From contig OW051493.1 of assembly GCA_932521035.1 (NCBI GenBank), positions 6,944,001 to 7,008,000 on the forward strand: a stretch of DNA of 64,000 nucleotides, read 5' to 3'. Below are positions 12,548 to 25,410 of this stretch, piece after piece; positions within the stretch are counted from its first letter, which is position 1, and every line of letters starts with the position of its first letter. The position numbers and the translations under genes were made by a program. Below the pieces are notes generated by a model. The model did not search any database. It was not told the origin of the DNA and was given only the letters and a program-made list of their open reading frames with translations. Source of the DNA: Oscheius dolichura. Taxonomy: Eukaryota > Nematoda > Chromadorea > Rhabditida > Rhabditidae.

Positions 12548-12817
12548 TCAACTATTGGGGACTCGCTTGTTTATGGGCTCTGTCACCTTTTGAAGGAGCG
12601 CAGCCACCGCTCCTCGGTGAGTGTGCCCAGCGAACTCATCTGCCCGCCATCTCCAATAGGCGAAGCAGGCGGCCAGCGCGATGAGCGCTAGAGAGACGGA
12701 GGAGGAGGACAGAGTCGGAAATGCCAAAAAAAAACAGCACAGTATTTTCACCGTCATGATCTCCTTCCTTTTTCCCGAAAAGAAGTAAATGATAATAATT
12801 ACGACCAGAGCCACCAT
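12548..12817 (-). CDS. Small single-TM protein 3 of a tandem trio
   Basis: Single-exon frame of 89 aa, or about 69 aa from the inner ATG at 12757. It has an N-terminal hydrophobic segment (possibly a signal peptide after MTVKILCC) and a second hydrophobic stretch VSLALIALAACFAYWRWR followed by basic residues. Its C-terminus (EPINKRV) resembles that of the next gene (TPINKC), and both end over an ATAAAC run, so the two look like tandem paralogues. Function unknown. Confidence 0.4.
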   Translation of the reverse strand: MVALVVIIIIYFFSGKRKEIMTVKILCCFFLAFPTLSSSSVSLALIALAACFAYWRWRADEFAGHTHRGAVAALLQKVTEPINKRVPNS

Positions 12818-12946
12818 GATGACGGGGGGTTCTTGATATTTTTAAATATTTTGTGACGGCTAGACAATGAGAGGAGATCGTGGAGGCTGTCCCGGCCCAT
12901 GAGGGAAATTAGAGCGGAATATTGTGAAGAGAAGGACAAGAGAGTT

Positions 12947-13180
12947 CTAGCACTTGTTTATTGGAGTATCTTGGTGATAAACAAGCTCTTGATTCCGAAC
13001 AAATCGTCGTTTTTGGCACTTCCTCCAAATCCAGAAGACCAGGACGAGAAGAGCCAAGAAGATGACGGCTATCCACGCGATGGCCACCTCCTCCTCGTTT
13101 ATTGTATGGATCGTCAACGGGGGAGCAGGGGACATGGAACTATTATCCAATAGAACAAAGTTATTAGAGAGAGTATACAA
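12947..13180 (-). CDS. Small single-TM protein 2 of a tandem trio
   Basis: Single-exon 77-aa frame. A short N-terminal region (N-linked site NSS) is followed by one TM helix (VAIAWIAVIFLALLVLVFWI) and a positively charged stop-transfer run RKCQKRR, giving a predicted type III single-pass orientation. AATAAA overlaps the last codons. It lies in the same orientation as its two neighbours and shares the PINK-like tail with the one at 12548-12817. No known domain. Confidence 0.45.
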   Translation of the reverse strand: MYTLSNNFVLLDNSSMSPAPPLTIHTINEEEVAIAWIAVIFLALLVLVFWIWRKCQKRRFVRNQELVYHQDTPINKC

Positions 13181-13383
13181 GTATACCTGGGGGGATAATG
13201 AAATTTGGAAAAGAGAGGGAAGAGCCGAAAAGACGAGGGGTACTAATTAAGGCGGAGGCCTTGAATAATAAGCAAAAACAGGACGGAAGTTTTTACTCGG
13301 AGTACATACTGGCAATTAAGGGAAGAGCGATCATTAGAGCAGAGTGGAGGATAGAATTTCAGAAAAAGGGGAAGAGAAAATTC

Positions 13384-13403
13384 GAGAGAGAGAGAGAGAG
13401 AGA
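13384..13403. repeat. (GA)n microsatellite
   Basis: Uninterrupted GA repeat between two of the small TM genes. Confidence 0.9.
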
Positions 13404-13551
13404 GATGATTTTCCACTTTTTAGACAGGAGACAAAAGGTTCAGAAATCGGTATCTAGCCCTCAACCGTGAGTCTCTTCCTGAACTCTTAGACCCAGTTCA
13501 ACGTATAGAAGTGGGTATACTGTAAGGTTTATTGTCTTTTCAACGACTGAT

Positions 13552-13806
13552 TTAGAGGTTTTGAATCCAGGCATAGCCTGCCGGTCCGCTTTCCCAACTC
13601 GCCGTTCCATACTGTCTTCGATAGATGGCGATCCACTCTTCTTCCGGATGAACAACTTGTCGGGCACAGCAACAGATCATTAGAATAAACAGGGAAATAG
13701 CAATGAAGAGCATGGCAAGGGAAATGGTGACTCTGACGAAGGTTTCGACCTCATTGTACGGTCTAGGCTGGGGGAGGAGAGCACCGTTTACGAGCAGGGA
13801 CAACAT
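13552..13806 (-). CDS. Small single-TM protein 1 of a tandem trio
   Basis: Single-exon 84-aa frame with one strong TM segment (VTISLAMLFIAISLFILMI) followed by a CCC cluster that could be palmitoylated and a short cytosolic tail rich in W/Y. A canonical AATAAA lies about 20 bases past the stop, supporting a real transcript unit. Same orientation as the two small TM genes downstream on the minus strand. No family recognised. Confidence 0.5.
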   Translation of the reverse strand: MLSLLVNGALLPQPRPYNEVETFVRVTISLAMLFIAISLFILMICCCARQVVHPEEEWIAIYRRQYGTASWESGPAGYAWIQNL

Positions 13807-14062
13807 TGTTATTATTATTCGACCGGAGGAGATTCTCCAGAGAAAAAGATAACGAGAGCTGGTGAGATATTTTGAAGAGATGGATCAAAAGAAGGGAAAG
13901 GAAAAGCGACCTTTGCTGGGATAAAAGCGGTGTCTTCTTGAAATGCTGCCCGTCTGCCCCAAGGGAGGACGCATCGGCCGGCCGTCATTGTCCCCTCTGT
14001 AACACAGTTCACCGTGGGCATCATCTCCCTGCCCTATCCCGGTTATAAACTTCCTCCGAAAG

Positions 14063-14290
14063 ATGCCCCGACTTCAGGCCGACGACGTGACCATCCTCCG
14101 CCTGTTCAACACCAGTCGGGCCATCGAGCATCGGCAGAGGGGGATGATCGACCGCCGCCGGCTGTTGCCCTCCAAGGTATCGTGTAGAATGAACAAGTTT
14201 CCCGTCTGGTTCACCCTCAACAAATACAATAAATATTGGCAGTTGACAAATCGCGAATTTTAGATGGGAATGAGTCTGCCCTTTTACTAA
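14063..14290 (+). CDS. Possible 46-aa peptide, two exons
   Basis: A TATAAAC box lies about 20 bp upstream of the ATG. Exon 1 (14063-14176) encodes an Arg-rich 38-aa stretch; an AAG/GTATCG donor and TTTTAG acceptor join it to a nine-codon exon (14264-14290). No domain is visible, and the evidence is promoter spacing plus phase-consistent splicing only. Confidence 0.3.
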
Positions 14291-14531
14291 AAGTACAGGC
14301 TAGGACAAATGTCACGCCACCAGGAAGTTCAGAGATTGGGGATAATGCAGTTTAAGTAGAGGAGAACGGTGAATTGTCTCTATCCATCCCTCCAGAAAGG
14401 CGAAAGAGCATTTTCTGTGCTTTGAGCAGTGTTGTGTTCGGGTCACGCCGTTTCGTCCCCCTTTGAAATGATAAGGTGTTTTTCTCCCTGTCGAACTTCG
14501 ATTGCCGTCTCCTCCTTGTCCTTCCGTGTCC

Positions 14532-16383
14532 ATGCTGCATATTGTCCTCCTCTTTATCATATTCCTCATCTATTATGTTGCCAATTTTTACCGGAGAGTG
14601 AGATCCTTCCCTCCGGGACCCTTTCCTCTTCCGATTATTGGCAATCTTCATCAGGTATGACTTTAAAGCAGGACAAAGTAGAGAGACAAGATTCAGTTGG
14701 ATTTGATGAAAATCCACGAGGAATACACGAAATTGGCTGGGAAGTATGGGCCTATCCTGACGGTCTGGCTACCCCAACCCCATATCGTTTTAACCGATTA
14801 CGAGACAATAAAAGAAACCTTATCAAGGAACGACGATTGCGCCGGAAGGTCGGGGGTCTTTCCCGACACCGCCTTTCAACTGCTGCCAGACTCTGGGATC
14901 ATCTTCTCCGAGGTACGGCATCGAGAGAAGATCCAGGATATTGTAGGGTCTCAACTGGAAGGAGCAGAGGAGGACGTCTCTTCACATTTTGAGAGACTTC
15001 GGGATGGGAAAGAACATCATGGAACATATGGTGAGGTCTGCCTGCTGTCTAACTGTGGCTCCTCCCAGGTGGTCAGTTCGGCCGAGGAGTGCATCAATCA
15101 TCTCCACTCGTTAAACGGGGAAAAAGGACTGGACCTTCGTTGGCCACTTCAACTCTTCGTTGGCAATATCATTACGGAAGTTCTCTTTGGCTGGAGATAC
15201 AAGTACAACGACTGCCAGGAGTTCGTCGAGTTTGCGGAAGTCGTGGAGAGGCTGTTCAACGAAGTCAAGTGAGACTCCTCCCGCCGGGGTACGGTATTCA
15301 GGGAGACGCCTCCTTGGATATTCTTTATTGCCCAAAATTTTCCAAGGATTCTGGATATCCCTGTCGTGCGGGATCTTCTAATAGGGAAATGCATGGGAGT
15401 GACTGAAAAGGCTCGTCTAGACTACCAAGTATAGCAAGGAATTTTTAAGGAATTCGACATGATTCGGAGGAACGTGGGCAGGTGTGGAAAAGACTACGAC
15501 ACCGGCCACGAGCCGGAATGCTTCGTCCAGGCATACATCCAGCGGCTGGGGTCGACGGGATATCATAAGTGAGACTCCCGCTGGTGAAGGAGAGTCGTCT
15601 TGTTTCAGCGAGGAGCAACTCCTCCACGTCTGCGCCGATTTCTATGCGGCCGGGATGGAAACGACAGCGACCACGTTGAGATGGTGTATCCTCTACCTGG
15701 CACAGTACCAGGTGGTACAGGACAAGATGAGGAAGGAGATCGAGGAGGCCGTCGGACATGGCAGACTGCCCTCAATGGGCGACAAAACTAGGATGCCCTA
15801 CACCAGGTAGACACTGGGAGGAGTGCATCTCCTGGAATGGCTAATCCCTACGGACAATCTCTGTTGCAGTGCTGTAATTATGGAAGTCCAACGAATCTCC
15901 AACCTGGCCCCAATAGGTGTCCAGCACAAGACGATGAGCAGTATGGACATCGGCGGCCATCGGATACCCAAGGATACTGTAGTCGTCCCGCTGCTTTATG
16001 TGAGTTCTCCTTATAATTAGAGAGACGAAACTGTTTAGAATGTCCTTCTGAACTCTTCAGTTTATGAAAAAGGACACGAGTTCTGTCCGGAGAGATTCTT
16101 CCTGGAAGACGGAGTGACCCCGAATAAGGAAGCCGTCGAGAAGTGTATCCCCTTCGGGATAGGGAAGCGAGTCTGTGCCGGGGAGGGACTCGCCAGGGTC
16201 GAGCTGTTCATCGGCCTGGTGGCTATCGTCCGGGATTTCAAGGTATTATAGCTGATAATATGAAAGGGAAGTTCTTTGTAGATCCTACCAGTCCCTGAAG
16301 TTGAAATCGACTTCACTCCTCATGTCAGCATCGTCCTCTCGCCGAAGGATCAAAATGTCAGATTGTTACCCATAAAGAAATAA
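14532..16383 (+). CDS. Cytochrome P450, CYP33-like (P450-1)
   Basis: Ten exons: 14532-14654, 14697-14912, 14947-15030, 15069-15268, 15302-15410, 15450-15568, 15609-15806, 15870-15999, 16039-16242 and 16282-16383; 494 aa. N-terminal membrane anchor, proline hinge (FPPGPFPLP), C-helix WKEQRR, I-helix AGMETT, K-helix EVQR (ExxR) and heme-binding FGIGKRVCAG are all present, so the enzyme should be catalytically competent and ER-anchored. Sequence style ([19 protein letters not shown]) points to nematode CYP33 in the CYP2 clan. Intron 15411-15449 uses a GC donor, and intron 15031-15068 contains GCTGTCTAACTGTGG. It is one of three closely related P450s in 10 kb, two of which are inverted relative to it. 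Confidence 0.93.
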
Positions 16384-16385
16384 AA

Positions 16386-16900
16386 ATGTCCTCTGCTGAT
16401 CGTCGCCATCCTCTGCTGATCGTCGCTCTCATGTGCCCCTCCCCGCAACTCTTCCCTCCAACAAACGCCCCTCATCTGCCAACTCTACACTATAACTTTG
16501 GTTTCTGTCACTCGTCTGCCCCCAACCTCCCTTCAGTTGTCGTTCCTCTCTTATCCCCCCCCCCCAAACCTTCCTCCAGTGGTGGTCCCTCGCCTGCCAA
16601 CCAACCCCTCCCGTTGTGCCCTCGACGCACTTCCCTCTGATGGTCGTCACTCGTCTGCCCTCCAATCGCTTTCTGGTGCTCATCCCTCGCATGTGCCCCT
16701 CCACACCACTCCAATGGTCGTCCCCCATCCGCGATTTCTGCGCTACAACGTTGGTTGCCTCCCTCCACAGCCTTCACAAGACACCACCCCACGTGGCCGT
16801 CCGTTTGGTGCCCTCTTCCAAACAAAGTATTCCAGTTGGAGTCATAAAATGACCCTCGATTGTGGAAAGGCTTCAAGAATAAGTCCAGCGCTTGCTAACA
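16386..16900. repeat. Degenerate pyrimidine-rich minisatellite-like tract
   Basis: Imperfect repeats of CT-rich units occur directly after the P450 stop, e.g. CTCTGCTGATCGTCG twice in tandem and several variants of GTCGTCACTCGTCTGCC. Open frames through it are repeat artefacts. Confidence 0.5.
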
Positions 16901-18744
16901 AATCTTGTCCAAACACGTAAGATCAGGTGTAAGTCGCTTTGCTAGGCGGAACAGGATAAATTCACGCTTACATATTTAGCCCAAGTTCTCTGTATTTCAC
17001 TAGTATGCCTCCGGCGGCCTTTGGCCGCGTTAGGATTAAAAATGTGACAGTCGAAAAAGATTGGACGGACGAATAAAACCTGAGCGGTCGGATCTTTCTG
17101 TTTCTCTAACTGTCTGCTTTTGACCGTCAAATATACACATCCGACAGGTCTTACAGACAGACAGACAAAGATCTAATAGATACTTGTGGATCTTTTGATT
17201 CTTCTTCCTGGCGCGGGAGGGAGACCATTTGTCTTCCCGGTGGCCACCGAAGTTCTGCTCCCACCCGACCAGATTCTTCCCACACAGAGCCCCCTCTTTC
17301 CCTTCTTCTCTTTAACTTCTTGCAATTTCTTCCCATTGGCCTGCCCCCTTCAGCCGTCATAATTATTGGTCTCTCGAAATGTGATTCCAATTTGTTCTGG
17401 CCGATATCTTCCCGTCCTCTCTCCCTCTTTCTCTGTTGCAAACCGACCCGCTTTTTCGAGTTTACACCTCGTGGATCGGGGGAGGTCGTCCTTTCCATCC
17501 ACACACACACACATCATTGATCTGCCCCCATCCATGACTCGCTGGCGATCTCTGAAGCCATCAATCACCCCGAACACTTATCACCTTTTTGCTGTGTGTC
17601 TCCTGAGCTGCTGCCCTCGGCCGGCTTCCTCTCTCCTCTTCCTCCCTCTCAGGATTAATTCATACCCAGCTAAAAGGTGTGTAGCTGTTCCAGCTGTTTA
17701 CTCCTTCCGGGAGGGTTGAACTGGTAATTCGAGCCCCGGGCAAGACACTTGTGTTTCTTACGTAAAACTTGTCCGCCCCTGGGCCGGAGGGGAAGGACTG
17801 CTCATTTTGTTTTTGCCTTCTATCAGTTGTTCAATTCGGAACAGTGCATCGTTTGATGAAATACGGTTGTCTCCTCCTCTTGTTTCCTTCTCCTTGGCTG
17901 TCTAACTGTGTCATTAGTTCAAAGTCCCGATATTCCTTATTTTCCATCCAAAAAGGAACTGATGAAATTTTTTAGACAAAAGGAACTTATTATCCATTCC
18001 CGGCGACTAATTTCCTAACATGAGAAGAGGCCATAACCGTCTTCCTGGCCCTCGCCCGGCTAGAGATCGCTGCCGCCCAGTCCTCCATAACGTTTCTTCC
18101 TCGTCCCACAACAAAATAGATTCGTCTAAATGCTTCACCCTTTGAACCTGGGGAGTTCTCGAGCCTCATTTTTATTGGAATAAAAGCTTGGAAAGTCCTC
18201 TGGAAGTCTCGTCCCCTCCAGTCAAAAGTTATAGACCAGTCCAGGTATTTAGGAGCGCCACTAATAGTCACTTGTCCTATCGTCCTCCCTGTCCTCCCTG
18301 TCCTCCTCTTCCCCCCTTATTAAAATGGGCCCATCCAACTTCCTCCTGTACTCTTCTTCCCGTCTTCAATTAATGTATTTTCCCCGCAGATCATAAAACC
18401 AGCAGTCGCTGCAAACGACCCTTGACACTTCCTCTCCCTCCAGCTGACCAGCCTCATCCACCGCCACCTCAGCTGTCCTTTCTCCCAAAACACTTGTTCC
18501 ATCCCCCGTGAAGAGCAGGTGCCCCTTGTGGTTATGACGGGGTTCTTTGATTTTTCTTCTTTCTTCTTTCTTCTTTCTTCTTCGTCTGCCCGTTCTGTTT
18601 CTCTCAAAATACCCCCGGCGAGGAGGGGGATAACACCCAGTACATCCTTCCAGATGTTTCTCTTTTGACTCTCGCCTCTTTCCAGACTCCCCTCGAACAA
18701 ATAACTTCTCCCCTTTCTTCAGACGAGCCGCTTTAGTCATCAGC
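16901..18744. other. Gene-free pyrimidine-rich interval
   Basis: No supported gene. Contains short CA and TTCTTTC runs and one outlying copy of the GCTGTCTAACTGTG motif at 17897-17910. Minus-strand frames at 17990-18932 exist but lack domains and splice support. Confidence 0.4.
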
Positions 18745-19794
18745 ATGAGCGGGGAAAGTCCACTTATCTCATCGACTACGAGTAGAACACCCTCGGTTAA
18801 AAATACAGAAGGTAGGTAGTTATGTCGTGGCACCTCGCCCGCCCTCCCCGCCCTCCAATTTCCATAATTCAAAGTATCACCAAACAACAACACTTCCTTG
18901 GGGCATCTGTCACGAGGAAGTGCTCGGAACACGGCTAAAAAAGCGGGCGAGAAGTTCGGGACCGGGTGTACAGCTGATTAGCCTAGGTCTCTGTTTCAGA
19001 CGGCGACGGGCTCGCCAGGAGTTGGCCCTGTAGGGCATGTGGCTGTCTGCTGGGAGTACTTCACCTCGTCTTTGGAATTAGCATAGTTGTAAGTTGATAC
19101 GACAACGCTGAGTAACTGTGGCAACGCCCTTTTCACTTGTCCTCCTTACTGGTTGATCGCGCTGTGGGAAAGCCACCACAGTTACTCAGCGAACAATCTA
19201 ATAGTCTGGCTAATATCGAAATATTACAGATTCTAGACACCCTGACCAGCCACATAGCGGGGACGGCCTTCTCCACCACCGCCGCCTTGGCCTACTTGAT
19301 CTCTGCCGTCCTCTGCTTCATCGCTGCTCGGTTTCTTTTCTCCGGATAAAATAGAATTTCCCCTAATTTCAGAAGACTAGACCGCTGTGCCCAGTTGCTT
19401 CTCTTCGGTTGTTCTTGTTTCTCTCTAATTGCCTCGATGGCCATTTTCCTCGAGAGCGGCGCCGTCCTGAACAGAATATGCGAGCCGCACATCGATAACT
19501 GTTTTACGAAGAGCTATCAGATCCATGTCATCCTGACGGCCATCAGTTTAACTGAAGGCCAGTTCTCGCTGTCTAACTGTGGCTCAAAGAGATCTTCCAG
19601 GCCTGACGTGTGTGATAACCCTGATCGTGTGCTACCGTTCCCTCCGGAATGCGTTCGGCGTGTCGTCGGCCAAGTCCCCCTACAGTACCCTAATCATCGG
19701 AGACTATAAAAAGCTCTCAACCCAGCCCAGAATATACCACCAGCGGTTGAAATTGCAGAGGACAACGTCGACTCCCGTTGTTGAACTTGTATAA
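18745..19794 (+). CDS. Four-TM membrane protein, family unknown
   Basis: Five exons: 18745-18811, 19000-19088, 19230-19330, 19373-19557 and 19601-19794; 211 aa, followed immediately by AATAAA. A Ser/Thr-rich cytosolic N-terminus leads into TM1 (CLLGVLHLVFGISIV), TM2 (AALAYLISAVLCFIAA), TM3 (LLLFGCSCFSLIASMAIFL), a loop with paired Cys (CEPHIDNC) and TM4 (GLTCVITLIVCY), then a basic tail. Topology resembles claudin/MARVEL/tetraspan proteins, but no diagnostic signature (no claudin W..C) is seen. Intron 4 (19558-19600) requires a GC donor and contains GCTGTCTAACTGTGG; intron 2 contains a 15-bp inverted repeat. Confidence 0.7.
19106..19188. repeat. 15-bp inverted repeat inside an intron
   Basis: GCTGAGTAACTGTGG at 19106-19120 is mirrored exactly by CCACAGTTACTCAGC at 19174-19188. 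The arms differ by only a few bases from the dispersed GCTGTCTAACTGTGG motif, so they may be termini of the same kind of element. Confidence 0.6.
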
Positions 19795-19824
19795 TTAATA
19801 AAGACTGGTTTATAAAAGAGGCAG

Positions 19825-21743
<1,919 letters not shown>

Positions 21744-22527
21744 TTTCTGAAAATAGGGAGAAATTGAGAGGCGAGTAATTTGATAACAGTGATGAGTGCG
21801 AAGATCAAGGTAAAGAGTAGAGTGTATTTACTTGGAGGGGGAAGAAGGACCGGGGGAACAGGGGTGAATCAATGAATTAGATCGGAGGAAGTTAAGGGGT
21901 CACCAAAGGACGCGGGGACTTTTACCCACGAGGGGTGACCACACCCACAGGGGAGGACGACTTCCTCTTCTCGTAGGCTACTCTCTTCCAACCCCATATG
22001 GGGGCAAAATATCAGCCGGGCTCACGGAGGCAGGCGGGGGACAGTTTCCAGTACGTCGTCCCAGTAACCCCGTTGAGGCTCCCCCTTATGGTCAAAGAGA
22101 CACTAAAGAGACACTAACGGGGCAATGAACCCAACTTCTCGAGACGAGTTCATTCTATTTTAAAGCTGTTTTTGTTATCAAAAACACGTCTGTAATCGGT
22201 CGTGGGCCATTGTGGTGTGAAGTGTGCGAGCACAACAAAATTGAGCGTTCAAAATGGAGGGGGATCCGGCGTGAACAGTAGCTCGTCCAGGGGAAGATGG
22301 CGTTTACATAGATTACTTTGGGTAAATACGGGAAACCATCTTTACCCAGGGAAAGAGCGGCGACTTTTTTGAGAAAATAAATAGAGGCGGCGAGCAGGGG
22401 AACGACCACTCCGACTGATGATCAATGGACAGAAAGAGGTTGCGGCAATTGAAACTTCTCACATTCTGGTTGCAATCAAAACACAAAACTTCAATATAAG
22501 CGATAAGCTTCAAATATTTATTATTAT

Positions 22528-24803
22528 TTACACAGGTACTAGTCGAACGTTTTGGTCTTTGGGAGCCAAAACAGCTGTGACGATCTTCGTCAGGTCAATC
22601 TCTTTTCCTGACTCTGGTAGGATCTAAACTTGATTGTTACTCTCTCGAAAACAAGAACTTTCTGACCTTAAAATTCTGTAGAATGGTCACCAGGCCGATG
22701 AACAGCTCGACACGGGCGAGGCCCTCCCCGGCGCAGATCCTCTTCCCGACCCCGAAGGGAATACACCTCTCCACGGCTTCTTTATTCACTGTTACGCCGT
22801 CTTCCATTAAAAATCGTTCGGGCAGGAATTCTTCTCCATCTTTATAGATCGACGAATTGAAGAGGACATTCTAAGTTCTCTGTCTTGGTCTTTAAAAGTG
22901 GAACTTACATAGAGAAGAGGAGTGATGACAGTCTGCTCGGGGATCTTAAATCCTCCGATGGTCACCTCCTTCACGGTTTTGTGATTGACTCCAACGGGGG
23001 CTAGACTCGTAATTCTTTGGATCTCATTGATCACAGCACTGAAAGCACCGTAATTAAGTAATAGAAATAATGAGGGCACCTGGTGTAGGGCATCTTGAGC
23101 TTATCGCTCATCGAGGGCATTTTGTTGGCTCCTAGAACCTCGTCTATCTCCCTGCGAACCTTCGCCTGGACATCTTGATACTTGGCTAGATAGAGCATCG
23201 ACCATCTCAATGTGGTCGTCGTCGTTTCCATACCAGCCAGGTAGAAGTCGTTGCAGACGTGGCGGAGCTGCTCTTCGCTGAAACGAGAGACCTTAGGATA
23301 GTTATGGAGCTATGTCCAAGTTTCCCCTCTAAAATGGACAAGGATAGCTGAAAAGAGCGGCCGACACAGATTGTAGAGGGCAAGTCTCTGTGCCGAACAT
23401 AACACAAAATAGTCCATGATCGGATGCATAAACCCTGGTAAAAATTCAGTTTGAGAATGGCCACCAGGCGCCGAATGCCCGTCTGCCCGTCTGCCGCCGC
23501 GCGCTCTTCGGCTAGGCGAGGGAACTTTTGTTCTTTGCGGCGCCTCCGGATTACATTTTTCCTCTGATTCTTGAAAGTTGAAAAGAATACTGAAGGAGTA
23601 ACCCACTTGTGATATTCATTGGAGTCCAGCTTCTGAATGTAAGCCTGGACAAAGCATTCCGGCTCGTGGCTCGGGTCGTATCCCCGCCGGCATCTGTCAA
23701 TGAACATCTCGATCACATCGAAAGCCTAAACATTTTCTCTCCTCCATCCAGTCATAAAGACTACCTCTCTAGTCTTTCTGATAACATGTCCCACGAGGAG
23801 ACTCTTGATCCCCGGCATGGTTAACAATTTGGGGAAAGAAGTCCCAATGAAGAAGATGAAGTGGGGTGTCTGCTTGACTTGGTCGAACTGTTCCCAAGTG
23901 ATCGTGGCGAATCTCTTCAGCTCGTCGCAATCGTCGTACTTGTATCTCCAGCCGAATAGGATCTCCGTGATGATGTTTCCGACAAAGAGCTGGAGTGGCC
24001 AACGCATGTCGATTCCCTTCTCCGGGTTGCCGGCCTTCAGGTGCTTGATACACTCCTCGGCTGAGTTCACAACCTAGACAGAAGCGGTTAGACATCCCTC
24101 AAGGGCCGTACCATATTCTCCATGATGTTCTTTCCCATTCCGAAGTCTCTCAAGATGTGAAGGGACGTCCTCCTCTGGTCTTTCCAATTTTGACCCTACA
24201 ATATCCTCTTCAGGGGATAGATAGCCCCTCACCTCTGAGAGGATGATTCCCTGATTGGGAACGAGCTGGAAGGCGGTGTCGGGGAAGACATTGTTCCTCC
24301 CGTTGACGTCATCGTTCTTCCCGAAAGCTTCTTTCATGTTCTCGTAGTCGGCGACGACCACATACGGCTTCGGCAGCCAGACGGTGAAGACGGGGCCATA
24401 CTTCTTGGCGAATTCGGTATATTCCAGATGCATGTGGACTAGATCAATCTGGAAAGGTTGAGTAAATTTGGCGAGTACAATACGAAATCATCTATGGCAG
24501 AGGAGTGACACTAATTTGATAGCAAGATCGGGGAGGAAACGCTCGACTACCAACCAGGAAGATAGTTTAGTTTGTCATTTTTAGGCTACCAATAGGCAAA
24601 GGAATGGACTAGAAATGAGAATACGGCAGACATAAAATGTCTTCTTATGGATAAGGCCCAATTTGAACTGGAGGGCTTACCTGATGGAGATTGCCGATGA
24701 AGGGAAGAGGCGTGGGGCCGGGCGGGTACTGGCGGACTTTTCTATAGAAACTAAAGACATAATAGACGACGAGAAGAAGGAGGAACACAGCCAAGTGCAG
24801 CAT
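22528..24803 (-). CDS. Cytochrome P450, CYP33-like (P450-3)
   Basis: Nine minus-strand exons: 24681-24803, 24233-24448, 24112-24195, 23765-24073, 23607-23725, 23080-23277, 22909-23038, 22667-22870 and 22528-22623; 492 aa. Anchor and YPPGPTPLP hinge, WKDQRR, AGMETT, EIQR and [10 protein letters not shown] are intact. It is in tandem with P450-2 in the same orientation. Exon junctions match P450-1 except that one intron (after the DQVK segment) is absent and the intron between exons 5 and 6 has grown to 329 bp. Expected substrates are lipophilic xenobiotics or fatty-acid derivatives (family knowledge). Confidence 0.93.
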
Positions 24804-25410
24804 CTTTCTCTCTTAGCAACACACCCGTCTCTCCTCCTTTTCCTACTTATAAACCCCCGAAGAAAACACGTGTTATCAATTGGAAAGTGTGTTCGCGTAG
24901 CAGCACACTGTGCGCGCACAAAACGGGGAAAATCAAGCAGCACGGGGACTGGAAAAACGGGACAGGGGACAGAAACTACAACCTTTGGCTGGTCGACCAC
25001 TTACTGATAAAAATAATCCGTGATATTAACCCCAGGAGGAGAAAGAAAAGGTGAAAAGTAGAGGCGGCCGCTCTTTGAAGCCCCGGCATCTGACTTCTCT
25101 GTTCTTCTGATCCCCTGGAAGCTGCCAAATGTTGGATTCAATCGACCTTTCCGACCAGTCTAAAAAAGAAGCTATCGCGATTCTCGTCGTCGTTCTCCGC
25201 ATTCATCCGCCTCGTCGGCGTTGTCTGCCTCGTCCGTCACCCTGGAGAAGACCGTCTCGGGAGCCGCGTACAGCCCTCGCCATCCGTGAGCCTGCCATCC
25301 GCCGCGAACCCGTCATGATCGCCAATGTGACAGGGCATTTGTGAGGTGGCATACAGCCAGAACGACTGAAAATTTGTCTCGGAAGTAGATATATTTTATT
25401 TCATCGTTTC
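24804..25410. other. Intergenic spacer
   Basis: Spacer between the P450-3 start and the 3' end of the bHLH-PAS gene. No gene or motif with support. Confidence 0.4.

Noticed and set aside
16386..16920. Pro/Ser-rich frames after P450-1
   Set aside because: Generated by degenerate CT-rich repeats; open in several frames on both strands.
17990..18932. Long minus-strand frames that look protein-like in places
   Set aside because: No start with promoter support, no domain, no splice-consistent partners, and they overlap antisense to the well-supported first exon of the four-TM gene.
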